A DNA stretch of 64,000 bases, taken from contig NZ_JAEPBG010000003.1 of NCBI RefSeq assembly GCF_016632335.1, forward strand, positions 186,001-250,000, in the 5' to 3' direction. The stretch comes from Noviherbaspirillum pedocola. GTDB lineage: Bacteria; Pseudomonadota; Gammaproteobacteria; Burkholderiales; Burkholderiaceae_D. Shown one piece after another: positions 29,622 to 38,287 of the stretch (positions within the stretch are counted from its first letter, which is position 1; every line of letters begins with the position of its first letter). Position numbers and translations under genes: made by a program. Under the pieces are notes generated by a model. That model was given only the letters and a program-made list of their open reading frames with translations. It was not told the origin of the DNA and searched no databases.

Positions 29622-29871
29622 GTCGATCTCCTAAACGATTGAGAAAATCGCTTCGGGCCTGAAGATAAAGCCCTCGGCAACCATATCCATGCGCTGTGGC
29701 GGCTGGTTCCTCGGCGCCGCCGCAACACACGTCCAGCTTCGTAGCCTATGTGTTAGCAATCCCCGGGCCAGCTTCCTCCTCTATAAAAAACAAAGACTTG
29801 GATGGGCTTTCCGCATCACTTGTAAATGCTCCATAGTGGCTTGCAAACAATACACAAAGCATGACAGGCGA

Positions 29872-30996
29872 TCAGGAATTCACGTTCGCATTGGCCTGGC
29901 GCTGCGGCAGCGCCGGCTCGTTGAAGATCTTCGACTGGTACTCGTTCAAGCGGTTGTACAAGGTCTTCAGGCTCACGCCGAGCATCTCGGCAGTCTGCGT
30001 CTTGTTGCCGCCGCAGTAGCCGAGCGTGGCGAAGATGAGGCGCTGCTCGGCATCGGCCAGGCGGCTGCCGAGCGGGAAGGTGACGCAATCGGCTTCCACG
30101 CCCGAGACCACGGGCTTGGCCGTGCCCATTGCGCCGGCGAGGTCGAGCTCGTTGTCGGCAAGGATGTAAGCCCGGTGCACCATGTTCTTCAACTCACGCA
30201 CATTGCCCGGCCAGTGGTATTCATTCATGAAGCGCAGCGACGACTTGGAGAAGTTCTTGCGCGTGCCTTCTTCTTCGTTATGCCTGTCTAGAAACACCCG
30301 TGCCAAAAGCTCGATATCGCGGCCGCGCTCGCGCAGGGTCGGCACCGCAATGGGGAACACTGAGAGCCGGTAGAACAGGTCGGCGCGCAGATGGCCGTTG
30401 TCCACGGCGATCTGCGGATCGCGGTTGGTGGCGGCGATGACGCGCACCTTGACCTGCATCTCGTCATCCGCGCCGACGCGCGAGAAGCGGCCGGTCTCGA
30501 GCACGCGCAAGAGCTTGACCTGCATCTCCATGGACATCTCGGTGAGCTCGTCGAGAAACAGCGTGCCGCCGGCGGCACGTTCAAAGCAGCCTTTATGCAT
30601 GCGCACCGCGCCGGTAAAGCTGCCGCGCTCATGGCCGAACAATTCGGCCTCGATCAGTTGCGGAGAAATCGCGCCGCAGTTCAATGCGACGAAAGGCTTG
30701 TCGGCTTCTCGGCTGAGCCGGTGGATTTCGCAGGCCACCAGCTCCTTGCCGGTGCCGCTTTCGCCGGAAATGAGTACATTAGCGCGCGTCGGCGCGACCT
30801 TGCTGATCAGGCGGTACAGATGGCGCATTGGCTCAGAGCCGCCATGGATATCGCCGCAGCGCGCGGCTTCATCGTCACATGGCATGTGCGCGGTGGATGC
30901 GGCGCGGTGGGATTCTTTCTCGAACGTGGAGATCGCCGTATCTTCCATGCCCGGCATGCCGACTACATTTCCGAATACATTCAGTCCGTTGCTCAT
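29872..30996 (-). CDS. Sigma-54-dependent transcriptional activator, no receiver domain
   Basis: A 374-residue bacterial enhancer-binding protein. A short N-terminus (about 55 residues, no recognisable sensor) leads to the AAA+ domain: Walker A ISGESGTGKELVA, loop 1 FGHERGSFTGAV (GSFTGA in place of canonical GAFTGA), Walker B GGTLFLDELTEM, ATNRDP and the arginine finger region FYRLSVFPI. The C-terminus is a Fis-type HTH (NKTQTAEMLGVSLKTLYNRL). No histidine kinase is adjacent, so control may come through a partner protein or the short N-terminus. It is divergent from the TRAP operon. Confidence 0.92.
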   Translation of the reverse strand: MSNGLNVFGNVVGMPGMEDTAISTFEKESHRAASTAHMPCDDEAARCGDIHGGSEPMRHLYRLISKVAPTRANVLISGESGTGKELVACEIHRLSREADKPFVALNCGAISPQLIEAELFGHERGSFTGAVRMHKGCFERAAGGTLFLDELTEMSMEMQVKLLRVLETGRFSRVGADDEMQVKVRVIAATNRDPQIAVDNGHLRADLFYRLSVFPIAVPTLRERGRDIELLARVFLDRHNEEEGTRKNFSKSSLRFMNEYHWPGNVRELKNMVHRAYILADNELDLAGAMGTAKPVVSGVEADCVTFPLGSRLADAEQRLIFATLGYCGGNKTQTAEMLGVSLKTLYNRLNEYQSKIFNEPALPQRQANANVNS

Positions 30997-31347
30997 GGGC
31001 TTCTCCGGTCAAATCGGTCTTGCAAATTTTGCGTATCTCATCTTCACTGAAATGCAAAATTTTCAATACCCGTGTTTCTCCGATTCTTATGTAGGAGCTT
31101 GCCGACACTTCCGCGTCTCATGCGCAGACGCATACCTGTGCATGAGATGCGGTTCTTACATGGGCTCGATCCAGGCTGTTATGCCATGCGCTAAGCTTGC
31201 GGCGCTTGTGCCAGACCAAGCGTCAGTCAGACTTCGACCATCCATCCGACGCAAGACCCCTTTGCGTGAACGCCTTGCGTTTGCCGCAATGACATAGAAT
31301 GACCCCGCTGCATCAATTCAATAAATCAATAAAACATGGAGACCAGC
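30997..31347. promoter_or_regulatory. Divergent control region, sigma-54 activator / TRAP operon
   Basis: A 351-bp gap, AT-rich on the activator side. Seen in it: near-repeats tgcaaattttgc (about 31020) and tgcaaaatttt (about 31052), and an 11-bp inverted repeat tctcatgcgca / tgtgcatgaga (31116-31126 and 31137-31147, one G-T pair). The paired motifs could be activator-binding sites or a leader hairpin. No clear -24/-12 promoter was found. Confidence 0.4.
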
Positions 31348-32310
31348 ATGACCCACCGCATCACGCGCGGCTTATTCGCGCTCACCTGCCTGTTCCTTCT
31401 CGTCCTTGCACATCCGGCGCGGGCCGCTCAGCAGTATGTGAATGTGCTTACCGGCGGCACTTCCGGCGTGTATTACCCGCTCGGCGTGGCGCTGTCGCAG
31501 TTGTACGGCAAGGCCTTGCCCGAGGCCAAGGTCACGGTGCAGGCGACGAAGGCTTCCGCCGAGAATCTCAATCTGCTGCAGGCCGGACGCGGCGAAATCG
31601 GCTTCACGCTTGGCGACAGCCTGTCCGATGCCTGGAAGGGCGAAGCCGAGGCCGGCTTCAAGACGCCGCTGAAGAAGCTGCGCGGCGTGGCAGCCATCTA
31701 CCCGAACTACATCCAGATCGTGGCCAGCGCCGATTCCGGCATCAAGACCCTGGCGGACCTGAAGGGCAGGCGCCTGGCGGTCGGTGCGCCCAAGTCCGGC
31801 ACCGAGCTCAATGCGCGCGCGGTGCTGCGCGGCGCGGGCCTGTCCTACAAGGATCTTTCCAAGGTCGAGTATCTGCCCTTCGGCGAATCGGTTGAGCTGA
31901 TCAAGAACCGCCAGCTCGACGCGACGCTGATCTCCGCCGGCCTGGGCGTGGCCGCACTGCGTGATCTGGGCACCTCGGTGAAGATCGTCATCGTGCCAGT
32001 GCCGGCCGATGTGATCGCGAAGATCGGCGATCCGGCTTACCAGGCCGGCATCATTCCCGCCAACACCTATGAAGGTCAGGACAAAGACGTGGCAACCGTG
32101 GCGATCCAGAACTTCCTAGTGAGCCATGAAGGCGTGTCCGCTGACGTGGTCTATGCGATGACCAAGGCCATGTGGGCGAACCTTGACCATCTCACCGCCT
32201 CGCATGCCGCGGCCAAGGCAATGAAGCGCGACAACGCCGTCAAGGGCATGCCGGTGCCCATGCATCCCGGCGCGGAAAAGTACTATCGCGAGATCGGACT
32301 GATCAAGTGA
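31348..32310 (+). CDS. TAXI-type TRAP transporter substrate-binding protein
   Basis: A 320-residue periplasmic binding protein of the TAXI family. A Sec signal peptide (about residues 1-26, ending HPARAA) is followed by the domain opening YVNVLTGGTSGVYYPLGVAL and conserved LADLKGRRLAVGAPKSGTEL. Clients of this family include dicarboxylates and glutamate; the substrate here is unknown. ATG 31348 is preferred because ggag lies just before it; an in-frame ATG at 31336 is possible. The fused permease gene follows 107 bp downstream. Confidence 0.92.
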   Translation: MTHRITRGLFALTCLFLLVLAHPARAAQQYVNVLTGGTSGVYYPLGVALSQLYGKALPEAKVTVQATKASAENLNLLQAGRGEIGFTLGDSLSDAWKGEAEAGFKTPLKKLRGVAAIYPNYIQIVASADSGIKTLADLKGRRLAVGAPKSGTELNARAVLRGAGLSYKDLSKVEYLPFGESVELIKNRQLDATLISAGLGVAALRDLGTSVKIVIVPVPADVIAKIGDPAYQAGIIPANTYEGQDKDVATVAIQNFLVSHEGVSADVVYAMTKAMWANLDHLTASHAAAKAMKRDNAVKGMPVPMHPGAEKYYREIGLIK

Positions 32311-32417
32311 GACAGGCAAGCCCGACAAGGCATTAGCCCCATAAAGCAAAGTCCATAAGGCCAGGGGGCGGAATGCGATCCGTCCCCGCGGCCCGATACC
32401 GCGACCAGGAGACCGCC

Positions 32418-34502
32418 ATGAATGATCCGCTGCACCAGCACCCCGCCCACGCCGACGCCGCGTCCGAAGAATTTTCCGAGCACGGCGTGCAACGCAAGTT
32501 GGTTGGCAGCGCCCTGATGCTGCTCACCGGCCTTGCGCTGTGCTTTTCCACCTACCAGCTCATCATCGCCGCATTCAGCCCGCTCTCCAGCCTGGTGACG
32601 CGCTCGCTGCATGTGGGCTTTCTGATGCTGCTGACCTTCATCCTCTATCCGGCCAGCAAGCACGGCAGGCTCGATCGCGTGGCGCCCTCGGACGGGCTGC
32701 TGGCGCTGGCCGGCTTTGCGCTGTCCTTCTATCACTGGGTGTTCGAAGCCGACCTGATCCAGCGCGCCGGCGACCCGTCGACCGCAGACCTGGTGGTCGG
32801 CACCATCATGGTGGTGCTGCTGTTCGAAGCGGCGCGCCGCGTGCTCGGCCTGGCGCTGCCCATCGTCTGCGCCAGCTTCCTGCTGTATGCCTTTGTTGGC
32901 CAGTATCTGCCCGATGCGATCGCGCACCGTGGCTTCGGCTATGACCAGATCATCGGCCAGCTCTATACCGGCACCGAGGGCATCTACGGCGTGCCGACCA
33001 TGGTGTCGGCAACCTATATCTTCCTGTTCATCCTGTTCGGCGCCTTCCTCGAACATGCCGGCATGATCGGCCTGTTCAATGCGCTGGCCCTGGGTATGGT
33101 GGGGCGCGCCAAGGGCGGTCCGGCCAAGGTGGCGGTGATTTCTTCCGGCTTCATGGGCACGATCTCCGGCTCGGGCGTGGCCAATGTGCTGACCGTCGGG
33201 CAATTCACGATTCCGCTGATGAAGCGCTTCGGCTACAGCGCCGTGTTCGCCGGCGCGGTCGAGGCGACGTCTTCGATGGGCGGCCAGATCATGCCGCCGG
33301 TCATGGGCGCGGTGGCTTTCATCATGGCCGAGACGCTGAACGTGCCTTACCTGGAGATTGTCAAGGCCGCGGTGATCCCGGCGGTGCTGTATTACCTGAC
33401 CGCGTTCTGGATGGTGCATCTCGAAGCCGGCCGCGCCGGGCTGAAGGGCTTGCCGAAGGAACAGTGCCCGAATCCGATCGAAGCCTTGAAGAAGGGATGG
33501 TACCTGGTGCTGCCGTTGGCGGCGCTGGTGGCGATGCTGTTCCATGGCTTCACGCCGATGTTCGCCGGCCTCACCGGTCTGGCCCTGACCGCGATCCTGA
33601 TCCTCGGCGCGGCGGTGGCGGCACGCCTGTCGGCCATCGCTTTCCGCTATGTGTTCTGGCTGGCGCTGGCGCTGGCCGCGTCGGCTTTCCTGAAGTGGGG
33701 CATCGCGCCGATCATCGTGATCATCGCTGCCCTCGCCATTGCCTGCCTGTTCGTGCACGGCGGGCGCGATACGCTGCGCGCGGTGCGCGCCAGCCTGGTC
33801 GATGGCGCGCGCCAGGCGATACCGGTGGGCATCGCCTGCTCCATCGTTGGCGTGATCATTGGCGTGCTGACGCTGACCGGCGCGGCATCGAGCTTCGCTG
33901 GCTTCATTCTCGATATCGGCCAGACCAGTCTGTTCCTGTCGCTGCTGCTGACGATGCTGGTGTGCCTGGTGCTCGGCATGGGCATACCGACGATTCCGAA
34001 CTACATCATCACCAGCTCGATCGCCGCGCCTGCCTTGCTGAAGCTCGGCGTGCCGCTGATCGTGTCGCACATGTTCGTGTTCTATTTCGGCATCATGGCC
34101 GACCTGACGCCGCCGGTGGCGCTGGCTGCCTTCGCCGCGGCATCCATCGCCAAGGCCTCGCCGATGCGCATCGGCTGGAAGGCCACGCACATCGCGATCG
34201 CCGGCTTCGTGATCCCGTACATGGCGGTCTACGATCCGGCGCTGATGCTGCAGGGCGACTGGACCGTGTTTTCGGCGGGCTACATGGTGATCAAGGCGGT
34301 GCTGGCCATCATGCTGTGGGGCGGCGCGGCGGTCGGCTACCTGTGGGCGCCGCTGCGCATGGTCGAACGCGTCGTCGCTACGCTCGCGGCGCTGCTGCTG
34401 GTGGCCGCGGTGCCGCTAACCGATGAGCTCGGCTTTGCGCTGACCGTCGCCTTCCTGGCCTGGCATGCGTGGCAGATCCGCAGGCTGCCGGCGGTGGCAT
34501 GA
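32418..34502 (+). CDS. TRAP transporter fused permease (TAXI system, DctQM fusion)
   Basis: A 694-residue integral membrane protein with the small (DctQ-like) and large (DctM-like) subunits fused, as usual for TAXI systems. Features: cytoplasmic N-terminus (NDPLHQHPAHADAASEE), about four segments before residue 150, then the DctM part with GKGGPAKVAVISSGF-like GRAKGGPAKVAVISSGFMG, EATSSMGGQIMPPVMGAVAF and LGMGIPTIPNYIITSSIAAP. It drives Na+ or H+ coupled uptake with the TAXI binding protein. AGGAG precedes ATG 32418. Confidence 0.93.
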   Translation: MNDPLHQHPAHADAASEEFSEHGVQRKLVGSALMLLTGLALCFSTYQLIIAAFSPLSSLVTRSLHVGFLMLLTFILYPASKHGRLDRVAPSDGLLALAGFALSFYHWVFEADLIQRAGDPSTADLVVGTIMVVLLFEAARRVLGLALPIVCASFLLYAFVGQYLPDAIAHRGFGYDQIIGQLYTGTEGIYGVPTMVSATYIFLFILFGAFLEHAGMIGLFNALALGMVGRAKGGPAKVAVISSGFMGTISGSGVANVLTVGQFTIPLMKRFGYSAVFAGAVEATSSMGGQIMPPVMGAVAFIMAETLNVPYLEIVKAAVIPAVLYYLTAFWMVHLEAGRAGLKGLPKEQCPNPIEALKKGWYLVLPLAALVAMLFHGFTPMFAGLTGLALTAILILGAAVAARLSAIAFRYVFWLALALAASAFLKWGIAPIIVIIAALAIACLFVHGGRDTLRAVRASLVDGARQAIPVGIACSIVGVIIGVLTLTGAASSFAGFILDIGQTSLFLSLLLTMLVCLVLGMGIPTIPNYIITSSIAAPALLKLGVPLIVSHMFVFYFGIMADLTPPVALAAFAAASIAKASPMRIGWKATHIAIAGFVIPYMAVYDPALMLQGDWTVFSAGYMVIKAVLAIMLWGGAAVGYLWAPLRMVERVVATLAALLLVAAVPLTDELGFALTVAFLAWHAWQIRRLPAVA

Positions 34503-34891
34503 GCGGTCTGTGCCTGGCGGCGGCCGGGCTGGTGCTGGCCCTGCCGCTGCAGGGCTTCACGCTGGCCTGGACGCATTCGATCGAGAAAGTCCGATGGGAA
34601 GAGGATTACCGCATCACGGCCGGCCGCCTGCAGGTAGTCGAAGCGCGCATCCTCGGCACCGGCGCCGGCATGGAGCCGCCGCCGGACGCCGTATTGAAGG
34701 AAGGCGTCTGGCATTACCGGCCGCAGATTGCGCCGCTCGAGCGGGTACGGCTGACGCGTTCCGGGTATGTGGCCGACTATCAGTTCTGCGCGGCCGGGCA
34801 GTGCCGGCCGCTCGGTGACATCGTCGGCGCGCAAGCCGATACGGTCGACATGTATGCCTGCGACACAGGGGCTGGGCCAGCGCGGCCTTAA
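34499..34891 (+). CDS. DUF1850 protein of the TAXI-TRAP operon
   Basis: A 130-residue DUF1850 protein: hydrophobic start (CLAAAGLVLALPLQGFTLAW), then THSIEKVRWEEDYRI and the ARILGTGAGMEPPPDAV signature. Function is unknown, but DUF1850 genes regularly accompany TAXI-TRAP permeases. The ATG overlaps the permease stop (ATGA). Its stop overlaps by four bases the stop of the convergent lipoprotein gene. Confidence 0.88.
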   Translation: MSGLCLAAAGLVLALPLQGFTLAWTHSIEKVRWEEDYRITAGRLQVVEARILGTGAGMEPPPDAVLKEGVWHYRPQIAPLERVRLTRSGYVADYQFCAAGQCRPLGDIVGAQADTVDMYACDTGAGPARP

Positions 34892-35688
34892 TTCACCTTC
34901 AGATTGCCGCCGTTGCCCAATCCGCCCGGGACATCCTGCGCACGGTAATTGCGCACTGCCCGCACCAGGCCGTTATAGGAATCCATGAAGGCGGCGGCAA
35001 GCACCTTGCCCTGCGGCGTATTGGTGAAGCCGCCAGCACTGCCCCAGCCCGATCCGCCAAACATCGCACCGGCGATGCCGAAATCCCAGTTCTTCGCGCT
35101 GCCTTCGGAGGCGGCGAGCTGCACCCCGGAACGGTTGTCGGTCAACAGCAGCATCGTCGAAGCTTCATTCGACTTCACCGAGCCAGCCAAGGCGGTAACG
35201 GCGCCGGCCCAGCCGCCGAGTCCGATGTTGCCGCCGCCGGTGCCGCGCTGCGAAAAGCTGATCGACGGCGTGGCGGTGTAATCGGCGGCGACCATCTGGC
35301 CTTTGCCCATCTTGCTGGTGCTGCGCAGCTCCCCGCTTTTCGCCAGCTCCCGTTCCATGTTCATGTTGTTGAAGGCGCGGCCGCGCTCGACCACGACAAA
35401 GCAATTCGACTGCTGCACTATCAGACGCAGCAGCGGGACAGTCGATTGCACGCGATATTGCTGGTAGAGCTCGGACAGCCAGGGCTGATTCGCTTCCTCG
35501 ACGAAGGCAATGGTGCCGAGAGGCTTGTCGCAGCGCTCGAGCTGGGTATTGGCGTTCTGTGCATTAGCGCCTCCGGCCGCGCCGGTGGCGACGGTCTTGG
35601 CGCTGGCGTCTCCCATGTTGACCGGCATCGATTGGCAGCCAGCAAGGGAACCGGCGCCGCAAAGCACTGCAAATAAGGCTCGTTTCAT
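34888..35688 (-). CDS. CsgG/HfaB-family outer-membrane lipoprotein
   Basis: A 266-residue lipoprotein: signal MKRALFAVLCGAGSLAGC with lipobox LAGC (Cys-18), a Gly/Ala/Asn-rich linker, and a CsgG-like domain (LIVQQSNCFVVVERGRAFNN, MVAADYTATPSISFSQ, AASEGSAKNWDFGI). CsgG forms the nonameric curli secretion pore. No csgA, csgB, csgE or csgF gene lies near, so the cargo is unknown and curli function should not be assumed. ATG 35688 is chosen because the signal peptide starts there. Confidence 0.85.
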   Translation of the reverse strand: MKRALFAVLCGAGSLAGCQSMPVNMGDASAKTVATGAAGGANAQNANTQLERCDKPLGTIAFVEEANQPWLSELYQQYRVQSTVPLLRLIVQQSNCFVVVERGRAFNNMNMERELAKSGELRSTSKMGKGQMVAADYTATPSISFSQRGTGGGNIGLGGWAGAVTALAGSVKSNEASTMLLLTDNRSGVQLAASEGSAKNWDFGIAGAMFGGSGWGSAGGFTNTPQGKVLAAAFMDSYNGLVRAVRNYRAQDVPGGLGNGGNLKVN

Positions 35689-36022
35689 GATCTTTCCTGA
35701 ATGACGGGTGGAAGTGGCGGATGGGCAGGCATCCGGCGAACTCTTTTCCTGTACGTTCAAGGCTGGTCGGCGATCCGGTCGCGGCGCGTGCCACGAGCGC
35801 CGGCGCCGTCCGCGGCCGCGCAGAGAACAAGGCGGACCCCGCGAGCCATCCGGAAAAAAGGGCAGCGGCTGTGTGGTAAAGGCTTATGCGCAGTTCCCGG
35901 CCTGTTTGATTGTTCGCGTTACGAACCGATTGCGATGGCGCACCCTTTGCCCGCGCTCGACACGCGCGCCGCCGAATTCGACTACCATCCGACACTTCCG
36001 CAATGCGCAAGCGAGGATCTTC
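35689..36022. other. Divergent intergenic region, nothing recognised
   Basis: A 334-bp GC-rich gap between the CsgG-like lipoprotein gene and the hypothetical gene at 36023. Open frames here are Arg/Pro-rich artefacts. No repeat, clear promoter or RNA signal was found. Confidence 0.5.
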
Positions 36023-36358
36023 ATGAGCCAGAGCCGGTTTTTTCCGCACCCACCCGTCAGCGTCGACGACCTCGATGCCTTCATGCATCGCATCGATGCC
36101 GGCGACGGCGAACTCGCCGCCCTGTCCGACGAGGGCCGTGAACAGCTCAGGACCGAACTGGCCGAAGCCTGGCTTGCGGATTATCTCGACGACTATCCGG
36201 TGCCGGCCGGCCTGGACGACGCCGCGGCGCAATACCGCGCGATCGCTTCCGGCGACAGGTATCCGCATCTGCCCGAGCATGTGCGCGAGGATCTGCTGAT
36301 CCAGTTCAACGCGGTGCATGGCGAGGGCGGCCCTGAACATTGGAAATGGCAAGAGTGA
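36023..36358 (+). CDS. Hypothetical protein, 111 residues
   Basis: Family not recognised. An acidic, soluble, probably helical protein (SVDDLDAFMHRIDAGDGEL, REQLRTELAEAWLADYLDDY) without membrane segments. ATG 36023 has GAGGA at a proper distance, and sequence before it is Arg/Pro-rich noise. It overlaps the start of the methyltransferase gene by about 13 bp, so the two are likely translated together. Confidence 0.7.
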   Translation: MSQSRFFPHPPVSVDDLDAFMHRIDAGDGELAALSDEGREQLRTELAEAWLADYLDDYPVPAGLDDAAAQYRAIASGDRYPHLPEHVREDLLIQFNAVHGEGGPEHWKWQE

Positions 36359-37233
36359 AAAAGCAGAACGGGCAAGCTCCGCAAGCCCAAGAGGACAAAG
36401 CGCATCCGCTGGCCGATGAACTGCGGCCGGGCCAGTCGCTGGAATTGCTGAAGGAACTGCACATCCTGACGCGCGACGGCAAGCTCAACCAGGACAGCCG
36501 GCGCAAGTTGAAGCAGGTGTACCACCTGTACCAGTTCATCGAGCCGCTGTTGAAGCAGGTGCTGGAAGACAAGCCGGACATCCAGCTCGTCGATCATGGC
36601 GCCGGCAAGTCCTATCTCGGCTTCATTCTGTACGACCTGTTCTTCAAGGGCCTGCCGCCGGGCTCGACGGTGTACGGCATCGAAACCCGCGATGAACTGG
36701 TGGAGCGCTCGCGCGAGCTGGCGCGACGCTTTGGTTTTGATGGGATGCGCTTTCTGAATCTGTCGGTGGCGGAGTCGATCGCATCAAGCGAGCTGCCGGC
36801 GCAGGTCGATGTCGTTACCGCGCTGCATGCCTGCAATACCGCCACCGATGATGCGATCCGCTTCGCGCTGGAAAAGCGAGCTCGCTTCATCGTGCTGGTG
36901 CCATGTTGCCAGGCCGAGGTGGCGAGTGTACTGAAGCGCAACAAGGCCAAGTCGCTCGCGCGCGATGCGCTGACCGAGATCTGGCGCCATCCGATTCATA
37001 CCCGCGAATTCGGCAGCCAGGTGACGAATGTGCTGCGCTGCCTGCAGCTCGAGGCGCATGGCTATCAGGTGAACGTGACCGAACTGGTCGGCTGGGAACA
37101 TTCGATGAAGAACGAGCTGATCATTGCCAGCTACAGGGATTTACCGCGGACAAGGCCGTCGGCGCGGCTGCAGGAAGTGCTGCGCAGCCTGGGTCTGGAA
37201 GAGCTTGAAGAGCGCTTCTTCACGCCGGCGTAA
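36346..37233 (+). CDS. SAM-dependent methyltransferase-like protein
   Basis: A roughly 295-residue protein with a Rossmann methyltransferase core: LVDHGAGKSYLGFILYDLF as motif I, VYGIETRDELVERSREL as motif II, and VVTALHACNTATDDAIRFAL then FIVLVPCCQAEV. The HACNTATD and PCCQ blocks are characteristic of a conserved family resembling GSTCD-type methyltransferases, probably acting on RNA or protein. Start is uncertain: ATG 36346, or GTG 36355 overlapping the previous stop. A strong hairpin follows. Confidence 0.82.
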   Translation: MARVKKQNGQAPQAQEDKAHPLADELRPGQSLELLKELHILTRDGKLNQDSRRKLKQVYHLYQFIEPLLKQVLEDKPDIQLVDHGAGKSYLGFILYDLFFKGLPPGSTVYGIETRDELVERSRELARRFGFDGMRFLNLSVAESIASSELPAQVDVVTALHACNTATDDAIRFALEKRARFIVLVPCCQAEVASVLKRNKAKSLARDALTEIWRHPIHTREFGSQVTNVLRCLQLEAHGYQVNVTELVGWEHSMKNELIIASYRDLPRTRPSARLQEVLRSLGLEELEERFFTPA

Positions 37234-37234
37234 G

Positions 37235-37268
37235 CGGCATCCGCGCTCGTGAGGAAGCGCGGATGCCG
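37235..37268. terminator. Bidirectional hairpin between convergent genes
   Basis: A perfect 13-bp stem (cggcatccgcgct / agcgcggatgccg) with an eight-base loop, two bases after the methyltransferase stop and 15 bp from the stop of the opposing small gene. No long T run, so efficiency is uncertain. Confidence 0.6.
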
Positions 37269-37282
37269 GTCGAGGCGAAGAC

Positions 37283-37489
37283 TCAGTGCAGTGTGACCGG
37301 TTCGATCTCGAGGGTAATGCTGACTTCTTCCCCGTCGTCCAGCGACAGCCGCGCTTCCTGTGCGCCTTCGGCCTTGGCCATGCGCACGATGCACTCCAAC
37401 GCTTCCACGTACAGCTCGTGGTACTGATCGCTGCTCAGCTGCGTGAAGGCGTCCGCGAAGGTCTGGATGGCTTCTTCAGTATTGCTCAT
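37283..37489 (-). CDS. Small acidic hypothetical protein, 68 residues
   Basis: Not recognised. Soluble and acidic: SNTEEAIQTFADAFTQLSSD at the start, a Cys at about 33, and a beta-like tail (ARLSLDDGEEVSITLEIE). GAGGA lies six bases before ATG 37489. Codon pattern and ribosome site support a real gene. It is convergent with the methyltransferase and divergent from the DUF938 gene. Confidence 0.65.
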   Translation of the reverse strand: MSNTEEAIQTFADAFTQLSSDQYHELYVEALECIVRMAKAEGAQEARLSLDDGEEVSITLEIEPVTLH

Positions 37490-37672
37490 GGAAATCCTCG
37501 CCATTGTGCTGATCTCGATAATTGAATGACGATTCGATTAAAGCATTTCCGGGCCGGCGCCGGCGTAGGAGAAAACCGCCAATTGATGTAGGAAGCAAGG
37601 GGAAAACGCCGGGGAAGCCGAACAGGATATTGCCCCGCGTCGTGTTGTCAGCAGCAGAACAGGGAGAAGGCG

Positions 37673-38269
37673 ATGCCACCGAAGGAATTTTCCGCAGCTA
37701 CCGACCGCAACAAGGAGCCGATACTTGCAGCGCTGCGCGCATTGCTGGCCGATAGCACGACTGTGCTCGAGATCGGCAGCGGCACCGGCCAGCATGCGGT
37801 GCATTTCGCAGCAGAGCTGCTGCAGCTGCGCTGGCAGACCAGCGATCTGCCGGCCAACCATGCGAGCATCCGCGCCTGGATCGCTGACTCGGGGCTGGCC
37901 AATGTGCTGCCACCGCTGGCGCTCGATGTCGCCGGGAACGCCTGGCCGCCCGGGCCGTTCGATGCGGTCTACAGCGCCAATACCAGCCACATCATGTCGT
38001 GGCCGGAAGTCGAAGCGATGTTTGCTGCCGTCGGCCGGATACTGGCTCCCGGCGGCGTGTTCTGCCTGTACGGCCCGTTCAATCGCGGCGGGCAATACAC
38101 CAGCCCCGGCAATGCGGATTTTGATGCGGCACTGAAGGCGCGCGCGCCGCACATGGGCTTGCGCAATGCGGAAGACGTCGATGCGCTGGCGCGGCAGCAG
38201 GGGCTCATGCCGATCGCGGATATCGCCATGCCGGCCAATAATGCGCTGCTGGCCTGGCGCCGCGCCTGA
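37673..38269 (+). CDS. DUF938 family SAM-dependent methyltransferase-like protein
   Basis: A 198-residue DUF938 protein. The opening FSAATDRNKEPILAAL and motif I TVLEIGSGTGQHAVHFA are diagnostic, followed by QTSDLPANHASIRAW and SANTSHIMSWPEVEAMF. The Rossmann fold predicts a methyltransferase; substrate unknown. AGGGAGAAGG precedes the ATG. Confidence 0.9.
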   Translation: MPPKEFSAATDRNKEPILAALRALLADSTTVLEIGSGTGQHAVHFAAELLQLRWQTSDLPANHASIRAWIADSGLANVLPPLALDVAGNAWPPGPFDAVYSANTSHIMSWPEVEAMFAAVGRILAPGGVFCLYGPFNRGGQYTSPGNADFDAALKARAPHMGLRNAEDVDALARQQGLMPIADIAMPANNALLAWRRA

Positions 38270-38287
38270 TCCCGATTGCCTGAAGGT

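Noticed and set aside
32283-34190. Long minus-strand frame opposite the TRAP permease
   Set aside because: Composition dominated by His, Gln and Arg, the usual antisense image of a membrane protein; no ribosome site or motif.
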